From Nitrospirota bacterium (GTDB lineage: Bacteria; Nitrospirota; UBA9217): a DNA stretch of 64,000 nucleotides. Every line of letters begins with the position of its first letter. The stretch's first letter is position 1. The DNA lies in assembly GCA_023229435.1 (NCBI GenBank), contig JALNZF010000007.1, forward strand, positions 1 through 64,000, given 5' to 3'. The position numbers and the translations under genes were made by a program. Under the pieces are notes generated by a model, which was given only the letters and a program-made list of their open reading frames with translations, ran no database searches and was not told the origin of the DNA. Of the stretch, positions 18,263 to 27,230 are shown one piece after another.

Positions 18263-18799
18263 TTACGGCTTCTTTGAACGTGGCGAGGGGCCTTCTCCAA
18301 GCGCCTTGAGAATTCCCTGGAGCAGTGCCGTGGGCGTAGGCGGACAGCCGGGGATGCAGGCGTCCACGGGGATGACCTTGTCTATACTTCCAAGGGACGC
18401 GTAACTCTCGCCGAATATTCCGCCGGTGCATCCGCAGTCACCCACGGCAACCACGATCTTGGGTGTCGGTGTGGCGTTGTAGGTCCTCTTGAGAGCTATC
18501 TCCATGTTGTGAGAGACCGGCCCGGTGACCAGGAGCATATCCGCGAACCGCGGCGAGGCGGTAAAATGAATGCCGAAACGCTCGCAATTGTAGATGGCGT
18601 TGTTGACGGCATGGATCTCGAGTTCGCACCCGTTGCATGATCCGGCATCCACCTGGCGGATCGCGAGGCTTCCCCGGAAGCGCTGTTTGACGACCTCCGC
18701 GAGCCGTACTCCGATCTTTTCGATCTCCGGATCAGTGATGGGAGGGACCGGCTCGGTGACGATGCCGGTGCGGAATGCTTGTTTAAGAATGCGGATCAT
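18263..18799 (-). CDS. Ehr complex b: HyfI/NuoB-like small subunit
   Basis: The 178-residue electron-transfer subunit of a hydrogenase-4-like membrane complex. All ligands for one [4Fe-4S] cluster are visible: the two cysteines of SCNGCELE, a cysteine in VAVGDCGC and the one in PGCPPTP. It resembles NuoB and hydrogenase small subunits, lacking the extra clusters of long hydrogenase small subunits. It is the last gene of copy b, after the large subunit and a 181-bp repeat spacer. Its paralogue in copy a is at 32692 (clearly homologous, moderately diverged). Confidence 0.92.
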   Translation of the reverse strand: MIRILKQAFRTGIVTEPVPPITDPEIEKIGVRLAEVVKQRFRGSLAIRQVDAGSCNGCELEIHAVNNAIYNCERFGIHFTASPRFADMLLVTGPVSHNMEIALKRTYNATPTPKIVVAVGDCGCTGGIFGESYASLGSIDKVIPVDACIPGCPPTPTALLQGILKALGEGPSPRSKKP

Positions 18800-18818
18800 G
18801 GTTCTCCCGTTTTAAATC

Positions 18819-18975
18819 CGAAGGACGATGGACGCGGCAATTCATGCGAGACGATGGACGACCGCTCACTTCGTTCGCTAAGACGATGGACGAAAAAGCT
18901 TTCTCGTCCGTCGTCCGTCGTCCGTCATCCCTCGTCCTTCATCCGACGTCCCTCGTCCATCGTCCTTCGTCCCTC
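18819..18975. repeat. Heptad repeat hairpin (CGTCCNT words)
   Basis: The right part, about 18904-18975, is a run of 7-bp words like CGTCCGT, CATCCCT and CGTCCTT. The left part has the inverse words (GACGATGGACGA at 18882-18893), which pair with TCGTCCGTCGTC at 18904-18915 around a 10-nt loop. It lies between genes G and I of copy b. Confidence 0.85.
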
Positions 18976-18980
18976 GCGCT

Positions 18981-20552
18981 TCATAAGTCATTCCCCGAAT
19001 ACGACTGATTAAAGCTCTTGTTGCATACCGGGAAATCGGGGACGATGTTCCCGTGGATGCACTGCTCCAATCCCAGCCAGTTCAGGCTCGACGGATCCCT
19101 GACCATGCAGCGATTGATCTCCCCCTTGGGCCCCGACTGGACCCAGTAAATGATCTCCCCCCGCCATCCCTCGACCGCGGCGAACCCGGACCTGTCCGGG
19201 ACCGATCTGTTGAGGGGAATGTTGATCCTGCTCGTCGGCAGGGTTTTCAGGATCTCGCGGATGATGCGGATCGAATCACGCACCTCTTCCACCCTGACCC
19301 ATGCCCGCGAATGGACATCGCCCGAAACGAGCACCGGTATGGTAACCCTGATACGGTCATAGGGAGGAAAGGGATCATGGATACGGCAATCGAGGTTCAA
19401 GCCGCTTGCCCGGGCCACAAACCCCGTCATGCCAAGGTCCCGCGCCTTTTCGGACGAGAGAATACCGGTATCCCTCACTCGGTCTTCGACGGAGGAGTTC
19501 TCATCGTAGATGATCACGAGCCGCTCGAATTCCTTTGAAAGCCAGTCCATTTCCGAAAGGACCTTCGCGACACCTTCTTCGTTGATATCGACGTCCACCC
19601 CTCCCGGAATGATCCGGTCCATCATGAACCGGTGTCCAAAAAGGGTCAGGTTCGTGCGAAGCAGAATTTCCTTGAGCCGATGAAACTGATAGAGGAGGAA
19701 CGCAAAGGCCACGTCATTGCATATGGCGCCCAGATCGCCAATATGGTTGGCGATGCGTTCGCGTTCGAGGAACAACGCCCGAAGCCACAGTGCGCGGTCC
19801 GGAGGAATGCACTCCGCCATGGCCTCCACTGCGCGGGAATAGGCCAGACAATGCGCCACGGTCGTGTCCCCGGAAACCCGGCCGGCCAGGCGGGACGCCT
19901 CATGCCAGGGCATGGACTCGAACCGCTTTTCTATCCCTTTGTGCACATAACCGAGTCTTGCTTCAAGGTTGATGATATCCTCGCCCATGGCCTGAAAACG
20001 GAAATGGCCGGGCTCGATGATACCCGCGTGCACCGGGCCCACGGCTATCTCGTAGACACCGTCTCCTTCAGCACGGATCCAGCGGTACTCGCCGTCAACC
20101 CGCGCCATACGTTTCGAAGCGTCAAAGGACTTTCTGAGCGGCCAGGCGTCCTCGGGCCAGTCCTCGTGCTTTATCCAGGGCCGTGGATCCGGGTGCCCGA
20201 TGGGAATGACGCCCATGAGACTCCTCATCTGGCGCTCGAACCGGTACGCGGGAACAAACTTTTTCGTCAGGCTCGGGAACGTCGGATCATCAACAGGCAC
20301 AGTGGTCTTTATGATGAGATATTCCGACTCCTTCCGATAGCAGGCGTAGATCCCGAACCCCCGGTTGAACAGGGTCTCGTCCGATGCCCACTCGGCCGCG
20401 AGCAACGCGTAGTCTTTCTTGAGCGCCTTTGCCGCGACGGCGAACTTTTCCCGGGGAACGGAAAGCGATACCACTGATGCAGGATACAAAGAACCATCCT
20501 GCGTCGCATCCGCTCCAAGGGCCGCCATGACTATATCCTGCAATCTGCTCAT
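18981..20552 (-). CDS. Ehr complex b: HyfG-like (NuoC-NuoD fused) large subunit
   Basis: A 523-residue fusion of a NuoC-like N-terminal part (1-165, with ERQMRSLMGVIPIGHPD) and a NuoD/hydrogenase large-subunit part. The Ni-Fe ligands are gone: where hydrogenases have RVCGIC this reads RVSGDT, and the C-terminal DPCxxC is replaced by PDFPVCNKSFNQSYSGND with a single cysteine. It therefore cannot hold a normal Ni-Fe site. This fits the energy-converting hydrogenase-related (Ehr) class. It sits between the F and I genes of copy b; the paralogue is at 33329. Confidence 0.92.
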   Translation of the reverse strand: MSRLQDIVMAALGADATQDGSLYPASVVSLSVPREKFAVAAKALKKDYALLAAEWASDETLFNRGFGIYACYRKESEYLIIKTTVPVDDPTFPSLTKKFVPAYRFERQMRSLMGVIPIGHPDPRPWIKHEDWPEDAWPLRKSFDASKRMARVDGEYRWIRAEGDGVYEIAVGPVHAGIIEPGHFRFQAMGEDIINLEARLGYVHKGIEKRFESMPWHEASRLAGRVSGDTTVAHCLAYSRAVEAMAECIPPDRALWLRALFLERERIANHIGDLGAICNDVAFAFLLYQFHRLKEILLRTNLTLFGHRFMMDRIIPGGVDVDINEEGVAKVLSEMDWLSKEFERLVIIYDENSSVEDRVRDTGILSSEKARDLGMTGFVARASGLNLDCRIHDPFPPYDRIRVTIPVLVSGDVHSRAWVRVEEVRDSIRIIREILKTLPTSRINIPLNRSVPDRSGFAAVEGWRGEIIYWVQSGPKGEINRCMVRDPSSLNWLGLEQCIHGNIVPDFPVCNKSFNQSYSGNDL

Positions 20553-20562
20553 ATTAATTCTT

Positions 20563-20645
20563 TCGTCTCTCGTCCGTCGTCATTCGTCCCACGTCCCACG
20601 TCCTACGTCCGTCGCGCCTCATCCGTCGTCCGTCGTCTCTCGTCA
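20563..20645. repeat. Heptad repeat run (CGTCCNT words)
   Basis: About eleven tandem 7-bp words (CGTCTCT, CGTCCGT, CGTCCCA and similar) fill the spacer between genes F and G of copy b and end at the F stop codon. The same word family occurs at 18904-18975 and 33229-33318. Confidence 0.85.
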
Positions 20646-22091
20646 TTTCAACAGCTCCACCGCCGTAGTGAACCAGCCGGCAAGAAATTTCGGCACGTAC
20701 AGGCCCAGAACAAGTACCACCAGCATGTGCAGGATCACCGGGACATTCGCCGCCTTGATCGAATGCTGATAAGGTGGTATCTCCCCCGCGACCATGGGCT
20801 GGACCTTGCGGAAAAGGGCCGCAAAGGACACCCCGAGCCCCAGCAGGAGGAACGGCGCCAGAAGCGGCGCATCCTTGATCGTTGCCGTGAGGATCAGGAA
20901 CTCACTCGTAAACACCCCGAAGGGCGGCATGCCGACGATCGCCATCACCCCGATCGCCATCCCCCACCCCACGAGAGGATTGCCCCTGATGAGACCTTTG
21001 ATCGAGTCCATGTCCTGCGTTCTGTGCATTTGAGAAGCATGGCCCACCGTGAAGAAGATGGCGGACTTGGTCAAACTGTGGACCAGCATGTGCAGCAAGG
21101 CCCCAAAGGTCGCTACCGGACCTCCAAGACCGAAGGCAAACGTGGCGATGCCCATATGCTCAATCGAAGAATAGGCGAACAACCGCTTGATGTCCTTTTG
21201 ACGAAGAAGAGAAAAAGACGCAACGATGATCGAGAGGATTCCGAAGCCCATCATGATGTCCCCGGAATGGTGGGTGCCCGTGGACCCGTCCACGAGGACC
21301 TTGCACCGGACCAGCGCGTACAGCGCGATATTCAGAAGGAGCCCGGAGAGTACCGCGGAGATGGGCGTGGGCCCCTCGCTGTGGGCATCGGGAAGCCAGT
21401 TATGGATCGGCACAAGCCCCACCTTGGTGCCGTACCCCACCATCAGGAACACAAAAGCCAGGGACAAGATGGTCGGTTCGAGCTGATCGCTCACCTTGCT
21501 CAGGTTCGTCCAGTGAAGGGCCGCGCCGCCCGCGCCGAGCACCTTTTCCGCGGCAAAATACAGGAGCACGGTCCCGAACAGCGCCAAGGCGATGCCCACA
21601 CCGCAGAGGATAAAATATTTCCAGGCAGCCTCGATGGCCGCGGGCGTACGGTAGAGAGACACGAGCAGGACCGTGGAGAGCGTGGCCAGTTCCATGGCGA
21701 TCCAGAGGATTCCGACGTTGTTCGTCAGGAGGCAGAGCAGCATGGCAAAGATAAAGAGCTGGAACATGGCGTGATAGAAACGAATCCGCTTGGAACCGAT
21801 CGTGCCATGCTCGCGCTCGCGGCGCATATATCGGCGACTGAATATGGCGGTGGTCATTGATACGAACGCGGTGAGCACGGTGAGGTAGACACTGAAAGCG
21901 TCAACGAAGAAGAAATTGTCGCCGGCCAGTATCGGCCCCTGCTCGTAGACCTCGAACGCCAGCACGATGCTCGTCACAAACGTGGCGCCGGACCCGAGGA
22001 TGTTCACCTCGGGCGCGTACTTCCGGTCGCCGATAAAGGCGAGCGCCAGGGCTGCGATGAGAGGAACGATTAAGAGGATGAGAAGAGACAT
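20643..22091 (-). CDS. Ehr complex b: HyfF-like proton-translocating subunit
   Basis: A 482-residue NuoL/M/N-type antiporter-like subunit with about 13-14 hydrophobic segments. Family motifs seen: WIAMELATLSTVLLVSLYR, a GYGTKVGLVPIHNWLPDAHSEGP loop with conserved lysine, and RLFAYSSIEHMGIA. It forms part of the membrane arm that would pump H+ or Na+. Its natural upstream neighbour, gene E, lies 6.5 kb away at 28567, because an AT-rich island separates them. The paralogue is at 34897. Confidence 0.92.
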   Translation of the reverse strand: MSLLILLIVPLIAALALAFIGDRKYAPEVNILGSGATFVTSIVLAFEVYEQGPILAGDNFFFVDAFSVYLTVLTAFVSMTTAIFSRRYMRREREHGTIGSKRIRFYHAMFQLFIFAMLLCLLTNNVGILWIAMELATLSTVLLVSLYRTPAAIEAAWKYFILCGVGIALALFGTVLLYFAAEKVLGAGGAALHWTNLSKVSDQLEPTILSLAFVFLMVGYGTKVGLVPIHNWLPDAHSEGPTPISAVLSGLLLNIALYALVRCKVLVDGSTGTHHSGDIMMGFGILSIIVASFSLLRQKDIKRLFAYSSIEHMGIATFAFGLGGPVATFGALLHMLVHSLTKSAIFFTVGHASQMHRTQDMDSIKGLIRGNPLVGWGMAIGVMAIVGMPPFGVFTSEFLILTATIKDAPLLAPFLLLGLGVSFAALFRKVQPMVAGEIPPYQHSIKAANVPVILHMLVVLVLGLYVPKFLAGWFTTAVELLK

Positions 22092-22222
22092 AAAACCTCG
22101 ATACGTTTAAAACAGGTACAGTAGAATTGCAATTAACACCCTGAGTGAGCGGTGTGACGGCTGACCCGAATAGTTAAAATTATTGCTGTTTTTCGATCCA
22201 ACAACACTAACTGCGGAGCTTT

Positions 22223-22894
22223 CTATTGAATTTCCACCGGAGCTACCTTCTCCTTATAAAGAGTTAAGAGCTCTGCCCTAGCATCCTCAACCCATCGGGA
22301 ATATATTTTGTCTGATGGACCCGCTTCCGAAGATCCATAAGAAGGAAACAGCGGCATGGCAAAATTGGCCTTCTCAGTTTTAACGTCTTTTCCTGGGAGA
22401 CTTTCCGCAATAAAAGGAAGGAATTTTACAAAGGGTTTCATATCGGCTGATCGTCTATACACCAAAACAATACCGTAAATATTCATTCCAGCTTCCAGGT
22501 TTTTAGCTTGACCTGTAGGAATGGGAATTAGATGTGCTGTTACATCAATATCGAAGCTTTCTCCTGGTGACAGAGATTCCTTCACGGGTTGATACATTCG
22601 TGAAATTTGGTACCCTAATATTTTGTTCTTATTACTATCAAACCAACCGCCAATTACCGCAGTCTTATATATCTGTTTAATATCGATCGAGCCATCATTT
22701 GTCAGGCGTATTGTAGTACCAAACATTTGTGGTGTTAGAACTGGATTAATTGTGGATTCTAACTGACGATTTGCAAGGTTGAATAATTTCGTATTTTGCA
22801 TAAGCGTCCATAGCATTAGAGCTGCAATGCTCGTTTGAACAATTGCTGAAATCGCTTGTATAAGGCTTGTATTTTCACTGACCCATTTTAACAT
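22223..22894 (-). CDS. Hypothetical membrane-anchored protein, island gene
   Basis: About 223 residues from the ATG at 22894 (a longer frame starts at 22924), preceded by a G-rich stretch. One hydrophobic helix near the N terminus (IQAISAIVQTSIAALMLWTL) is followed by a soluble, beta-rich looking domain that I do not recognise. Base composition is AT-rich compared with the flanking Ehr genes. It lies just outside the 106-bp repeat at 22928, first in the island next to the F gene. Confidence 0.65.
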   Translation of the reverse strand: MLKWVSENTSLIQAISAIVQTSIAALMLWTLMQNTKLFNLANRQLESTINPVLTPQMFGTTIRLTNDGSIDIKQIYKTAVIGGWFDSNKNKILGYQISRMYQPVKESLSPGESFDIDVTAHLIPIPTGQAKNLEAGMNIYGIVLVYRRSADMKPFVKFLPFIAESLPGKDVKTEKANFAMPLFPSYGSSEAGPSDKIYSRWVEDARAELLTLYKEKVAPVEIQ

Positions 22895-22927
22895 TTCAAG
22901 ATACCCCCCCTGGTCTTTAACCAATCG

Positions 22928-23033
22928 TAGGTTGGGTAGAACGAAGTGAAACCCAACATATTCAAAATAACTCTTCGTAAAGATCGTTCAACGTTATTAC
23001 GTCGGATTTCGCATTGCTCTATCCGACCTACCA
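22928..23033. repeat. 106-bp island repeat, copy 1 (double REP-like)
   Basis: Two hairpin modules in tandem: GGTTGGGT...ACCCAACA and GTCGGAT...ATCCGAC, ending with CCTACCA. A copy with only about two differences lies at 25990-26095, in the same orientation. Confidence 0.9.
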
Positions 23034-23080
23034 TCTGAATAGTTTCTTCATAAAGCCCAACTTATCGTCATCGAAAGATG

Positions 23081-23118
23081 TTGGGCAAGGTGAGGCATTT
23101 TGCCCAACCTACCGGCTA
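23081..23118. repeat. 38-bp palindromic repeat, copy 1
   Basis: TTGGGCAAGGTGAGGCATTT followed by TGCCCAACCTACCGGCTA; the ends pair (TTGGGCA/TGCCCAA). It is identical to 23694-23731. The region 22895-23204 around it has no gene. Confidence 0.88.
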
Positions 23119-23204
23119 CCAACTTCAAAGCGATCAAATCCTCGATAATCCGCACTTGTCCAACTATCCGCCCTCTAAAATGTTAAAATTGGGACAATTC
23201 CCCT

Positions 23205-23588
23205 TTATTCAGGTAGTGGCCTAGCCGCTGCCTTTAATTCCCGAACTGTTCTATCTGTACGCCAACCCACAAGACCATGTTCGTTAAATACCAACTCTAT
23301 GCCGATTTTTTCATAAGACCAAACTTCGAGTGTATCTTTGCCCTTAAATAATCCTCCACGAGCACCGCCCCAACTAGCACTTACATACTCTTCGCTTGAA
23401 ATGGTTTTTGTTCTATCTGGATCGCCCCACACGTCTATAAATGCCTGCTTATCGATTGTTTGTTCTAAAATACCACTACGTACAATCGAAGAGTGTCTAT
23501 GCTCTGATCTCCATTTATGCCCCAGTGTGCTGCTACACGAACTAAGCAATAAAATCATAGATAAAAATAACAAGCATCGAGCAATCAT
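23205..23588 (-). CDS. Small lipoprotein, island gene
   Basis: A 127-residue lipoprotein. The start at 23588 is chosen for the GGAGG just upstream; the longer frame at 23612 covers that site. The signal peptide ends in the lipobox LLLSSCSS. The mature part contains FIDVWGDPDRTK and EVWSYEKIGIELVFNEHGLVGW, reminiscent of small BamE/SmpA-like outer-membrane lipoproteins, a comparison I make with low confidence. It is flanked on both sides by copies of the 38-bp repeat. Confidence 0.7.
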   Translation of the reverse strand: MIARCLLFLSMILLLSSCSSTLGHKWRSEHRHSSIVRSGILEQTIDKQAFIDVWGDPDRTKTISSEEYVSASWGGARGGLFKGKDTLEVWSYEKIGIELVFNEHGLVGWRTDRTVRELKAAARPLPE

Positions 23589-23693
23589 AATTATTTTCTC
23601 CTCCTTGATCATTCTCTTAATAAGCTACGAGCTGCAATTATATCAGTTTGTAGGTTGGGCTACGCATCACAGCCCAACGTCTTTTGAATTCTG

Positions 23694-23731
23694 TTGGGCA
23701 AGGTGAGGCATTTTGCCCAACCTACCGGCTA
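23694..23731. repeat. 38-bp palindromic repeat, copy 2
   Basis: Identical to 23081-23118. It is preceded by another related pairing segment (GTAGGTTGGGCTACGCATCA with AGCCCAAC) from 23650, so this spacer is a small cluster of REP-like hairpins. Confidence 0.85.
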
Positions 23732-23736
23732 TAAAT

Positions 23737-24678
23737 CTATGGTTGCTCGGTCTTAACCTTTATCTCCAAGTCGAGCTTAAGAGACTTGCCAAATCCATCG
23801 AGACCAGGGTAGAGCGCGGCACTATGAATATTCATCTCCCGAAGATGTCTCAAAAAATCGATCCTTAGGCTTTTTCCCACTATGATTTTTCTGAGAACAG
23901 GTTGGTCTGGCACGTCGGGACTGCTCATCATGTGCACTAGAACTCTATCGAATAGCCAAAAATGTAGCAGCTTACATAGAACAATACCCTGTTGAGCTAC
24001 CATGCGTTCATTAATTCTTAAAGGATCAATTTGAACAATAACTGGTTTTTTTTGCGAAAGAAGTTTGTTCAAAAATATAGATATGGTCTCAACATCATCC
24101 AGTGCCGCAGTTGCGGTTTCCGATCCCAGTAACTCTCGCCCCTTATTCTTTAACCAATCAAGATTTATTGCCCAGACTGCAGAGCATTCCTCCTGAGGTT
24201 CATCAGCGATGGCGAAGTACAACGCAACGTATGACGATTTTGTCCAATCCAGAAGTCGGGTTGGCACACCATGATGTTGCATGAGTGCGAGCCAGCTACT
24301 GTGGTCATCCATCGATGGAAGATGGACAATGTGATGATGAGCTTGCTGCTGGAAGCGAAACAGTAAATCGCGTTGTTCGGCTTCTCTGTCCCGATAGTAA
24401 TGGCCGGACCCTGAAGCATCTGAATGTTCAAACTTAATAGCCCTGTCCAGAGATGTGTCAAGTGACCACGAAGACTCGCGTTGCCCGCGAAAGCACCACG
24501 AGCCTTGCAACTCGTTTACCCATTGGAGCAACTCCTGCCAAGACGTTGCTTCTTCAGCAAGTGCGAATTTATCTAAATAGCTGTTACCTAGATAAAATTC
24601 GGCGTCGAGCCCTTCCAGAGATTTAAATCCATTCACATACTCTCTCAGTTGCTGAGACCAATCAGACGGTACAGGCAT
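23737..24678 (-). CDS. FRG domain-containing protein, island gene
   Basis: A soluble protein of about 313 residues starting at the ATG at 24678 (GGAG 7 nt upstream; a TTG at 24690 would add four residues). The FRG domain is evident: GSWCFRGQRESSWSLDTSLDRA, then WLALMQHHGVPTRLLDWTKSSYVALYFAI. FRG proteins are widespread in mobile and defence-associated regions and their biochemical role is mostly unknown. Its island position with toxin-antitoxin genes makes a defence or toxin role worth testing, but this is inference. Confidence 0.85.
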   Translation of the reverse strand: MPVPSDWSQQLREYVNGFKSLEGLDAEFYLGNSYLDKFALAEEATSWQELLQWVNELQGSWCFRGQRESSWSLDTSLDRAIKFEHSDASGSGHYYRDREAEQRDLLFRFQQQAHHHIVHLPSMDDHSSWLALMQHHGVPTRLLDWTKSSYVALYFAIADEPQEECSAVWAINLDWLKNKGRELLGSETATAALDDVETISIFLNKLLSQKKPVIVQIDPLRINERMVAQQGIVLCKLLHFWLFDRVLVHMMSSPDVPDQPVLRKIIVGKSLRIDFLRHLREMNIHSAALYPGLDGFGKSLKLDLEIKVKTEQP

Positions 24679-24790
24679 GCTCTTCTCCAATTGTTTGCAA
24701 GCTGGATAGCCTTCGCTTTAACGCGCACGCAGCGCGCGAAGCCGCGTTTACGAAGTGTCGCTGTCGATTGTGTGGCCAGACGTTGTGCTG

Positions 24791-25240
24791 TCACCATAGA
24801 CCGCGCTTCTGTAACTCACCCCTTAAGGACTCCTGCTCGGCCTTTACCTTCTGCAACCATTTCTCAACATCGGCGCCCTGTGACATGATCTGCTTTGCCA
24901 ATTCGTCGGGCTCGGCGTTCAAATCCATCTTTGTGAGGTCAAGACCTACTGCCGCGTCTCCAACACCTTGCTGCCAATCAGCGAGCGTGATGTAAGCGAT
25001 TTTCAATTGCTCCCTCATCTGCGGTTCTTTAGTCATGCAAAGCGCAAACACAAGTGCCTGTTTAATGTGTTCCTTCGGGTGCGGCAATTTGCGTTCATCT
25101 GCCACGCACCCGGGAGCGGGTACCGCCGATGCCAAAACTGCACCGTAGTCGTTAACGATTTTTTCGGCAACTTCTGGAGTTAGCGATGAATCCGTTTGCT
25201 TGCTCTTGGCTCTGCCAAAGAACCGGCCTAATAGTCCCAT
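24791..25240 (-). CDS. Hypothetical cytosolic protein, island gene
   Basis: A protein of 149 residues starting at the ATG at 25240 (MGLLGRFFGRAKS) with AGGAG upstream. It is mainly helical and charged, with no signal or membrane segment, and ends QESLRGELQKRGLW. I do not recognise it. The spacer on its 3' side (24691-24790) is GC-rich with pairing segments, unlike the coding parts of the island. Confidence 0.65.
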   Translation of the reverse strand: MGLLGRFFGRAKSKQTDSSLTPEVAEKIVNDYGAVLASAVPAPGCVADERKLPHPKEHIKQALVFALCMTKEPQMREQLKIAYITLADWQQGVGDAAVGLDLTKMDLNAEPDELAKQIMSQGADVEKWLQKVKAEQESLRGELQKRGLW

Positions 25241-25336
25241 GAAGCTCCTGCGTTTATATAAACGTCTAACGGGGCGGCGCGTGCAAGCACTCATGCCAAA
25301 GTTAAAACCTGTTTATCTCGCGTCCGCTCGATTTGT

Positions 25337-25960
25337 TTATTGGGACTTCTTTGATAATATTAATAATCTGGCATCATTAAGAATTCTATACCCTGTAGAC
25401 GTAAACATATTAATCGAGCCATCTTCTTGAATTGAAAATCTTGTTTTCTCAAGAGCATCAGATAGCTGCTGACACTCAGTGCCATTTTTAATCAATCGTT
25501 TGCTTAAATAAGTCAAAGAAACGGCTCCTTCTTCCTCCTGTGTATGATCAAACCAGGAAACCCCGATCCTGTCGGACAGTATGCGACAAAGGACATACGC
25601 TCGATATAGATCATTGTCTTCGATAATGCGGCCTTCTTTGTCTAGCGGTCGTGCACACCATGTTTTGCCACCTATAGCCCTGTGATTATCAATTAAATGT
25701 CGTGCTATTGATTCAAGAAAATACAGGTATTTCCAGATGTCACTGGTCACAAGCGGACTGAAATGTTTAATTTCAGAGTTGTTATCATCTTGTACTGCAA
25801 TGCCGATGTGATAGAATCGCCCAAGAAGTTTCTTTTTTCTGTAGCCAATTACGCCAACGATAGTTCCCCAAGGCAACCGGTTCTTGGAGAAACCAGAGGC
25901 AAAGACACCACCCTCGTCAATTTTCAATTCTGCAAGAAATGTTTTATTATACAGTTCCAT
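25337..25960 (-). CDS. Hypothetical cytosolic protein, island gene
   Basis: A protein of 207 residues (MELYNKTFLAELKIDEGGVF) without signal or membrane segments. It contains mixed alpha/beta stretches such as WGTIVGVIGYRKKKLLGRFYHIGIAV. No family recognised. AT-rich like its neighbours. Located between the gene at 24791 and the second copy of the 106-bp repeat. Confidence 0.62.
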   Translation of the reverse strand: MELYNKTFLAELKIDEGGVFASGFSKNRLPWGTIVGVIGYRKKKLLGRFYHIGIAVQDDNNSEIKHFSPLVTSDIWKYLYFLESIARHLIDNHRAIGGKTWCARPLDKEGRIIEDNDLYRAYVLCRILSDRIGVSWFDHTQEEEGAVSLTYLSKRLIKNGTECQQLSDALEKTRFSIQEDGSINMFTSTGYRILNDARLLILSKKSQ

Positions 25961-25989
25961 ATTCTATTGCGGCCCATTGAACTTAGTCA

Positions 25990-26095
25990 TAGGTTGGGTA
26001 GAACGAAGTGAAACCCAACCTATTCAAAATAACTCTTCGTAAAGATCGTTCAACGTTGTTACGTCGGATTTCGCATTGCTCTATCCGACCTACCA
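25990..26095. repeat. 106-bp island repeat, copy 2
   Basis: Near-identical direct copy of 22928-23033 (differences seen: one base after CCCAAC and one in ACGTTGTTACG). The two copies bracket four genes over 3.06 kb, an arrangement that could recombine. Confidence 0.9.
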
Positions 26096-26125
26096 GCTGC
26101 TTGAAGAAGACAAGATGAAGAAAAT

Positions 26126-26872
26126 CTAATTAACATACACGACAACATAGGGTTCACCGATTATTTCTTGGTAAATGACTTCTTTATGCTGGTTACCTTC
26201 TACAAATTTGTCGAACAACGTTTTATTAGCGAAATAATTAACAGAAATATCCTTAGCACTGGCAGCCTTGGTTATTTTTTGTGATGCTGCTATTGCCTTT
26301 ACTATTGACCTGATTATCACTGGATTTTGAATATCTTCACGCTTTGCAATCCCGTTAATAAATGCGCTTACGACTATCTCAGCGGTTTCGAGGTTGACAA
26401 TTCTAATATATGCATAGTAATCATCTACTAACCCAAAAAATATCATATGCGAAATGCCCAGCACCTCTCCCAGTTTTTTTAGGTCGCTTTTCGTAAATTC
26501 CTTTTTCACTGGCTCCTTGCCGTCGCGATTTATTGCTTCTTTAGTTGACTGCTCTTTTTCTTTTACCAATCCAGTTTGATCCATCGCCAATTCGCGTAGT
26601 ATCTTATCAAACTGCACTCGTTCGATCACAGTGTATCCATTCGACATTAGTTCTTGTGCCAATATCTCTTGAAACAATATTTGGTCATAGCTGAGTCTTA
26701 ACTCTATTGATATTGCTACATTCTTTTTAGTGTAATCAAAATTCTTAGAAATTAAAATGCGTCCATTAGCCTTACTGTCAAATTGCATATCTCTGGCAAA
26801 AATAGATTGCATAGGCAGTAGCAAACTAATAAAAAATATCATAAAAATGATTCTATGGCTAAAATATTTCAT
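26126..26872 (-). CDS. Secreted CsgG-like protein, island gene
   Basis: A 248-residue exported protein with a signal peptide (about 1-26, ending SIFA). The middle has features of CsgG/LpoB-type periplasmic domains: an amphipathic segment FQEILAQELMSNGYTVIERVQFDKILRE and then LKKLGEVLGISHMIFFGLVDDY, with VNLETAEIVVSAFING resembling the late strand of that fold. I propose an envelope protein of the CsgG superfamily with modest confidence. GGAGAG precedes the ATG at 26872. AT-rich. Confidence 0.6.
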   Translation of the reverse strand: MKYFSHRIIFMIFFISLLLPMQSIFARDMQFDSKANGRILISKNFDYTKKNVAISIELRLSYDQILFQEILAQELMSNGYTVIERVQFDKILRELAMDQTGLVKEKEQSTKEAINRDGKEPVKKEFTKSDLKKLGEVLGISHMIFFGLVDDYYAYIRIVNLETAEIVVSAFINGIAKREDIQNPVIIRSIVKAIAASQKITKAASAKDISVNYFANKTLFDKFVEGNQHKEVIYQEIIGEPYVVVYVN

Positions 26873-27230
26873 TAATTAGTCTCTCCTTATTAATTAATTT
26901 TCATTCATAGTAGTGTGCAATCTTTCTGATTCTAGGCTATAAGAACTTTGGGGTCTTTAGGGTCACCCATTTGAAGGCTCCCTGTCAAGTGCAAAAGTCC
27001 ACCCCATGACGAGAAAAAGAAATTTTCTCATCGATGTTTATGCAGTCATCGATTACTTTACCATTGCCGTAGTTTCATTCAGTTCGGTATCAGTTCTTCA
27101 CTGTACCAGTCACCCATCTGGATTAACGTCTGCTGGTGATACGACAGCGGGGCGTTGATACCCGACGTGCATTTAGCCTATCTATCGCCTATTCTCGACC
27201 TGAAGCCGGGCATATTTAGAACCGGCATTA
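26873..27230. other. Gene-free stretch with possible IS remnant
   Basis: No intact gene. On the minus strand, a stop at 27079-27081 ends a short open stretch reading INAPLSYHQQTLIQMGDWYS and a few more residues, which looks like the C-terminal tail of a lost protein. Nearby on the plus strand, TGTCAAGTGCAAAAGTCCAC at about 26985 resembles an insertion-sequence end. Both readings are tentative. Confidence 0.35.

Noticed and set aside
20727..21860. A 377-residue plus-strand frame opposite the F gene, and similar frames opposite other Ehr genes (31484-32578, 39311-40063)
   Set aside because: Their compositions are typical of antisense frames to membrane-protein genes, and the minus-strand proteins carry clear family motifs.
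22223..26872. Integron cassette array (attC sites between island genes)
   Set aside because: Some spacers contain GCCCAAC/GTTGGGC or GTTAGAC-like boxes and all genes point the same way. But the spacers do not fold as proper attC sites, the boxes are explained by REP-like repeats, and no integrase is seen.
27079..27178. Short minus-strand tail reading INAPLSYHQQTLIQMGDWYS as a transposase end
   Set aside because: Too short (about 32 codons after an upstream stop) and I could not match it to a known transposase; kept only as a note on the gap.
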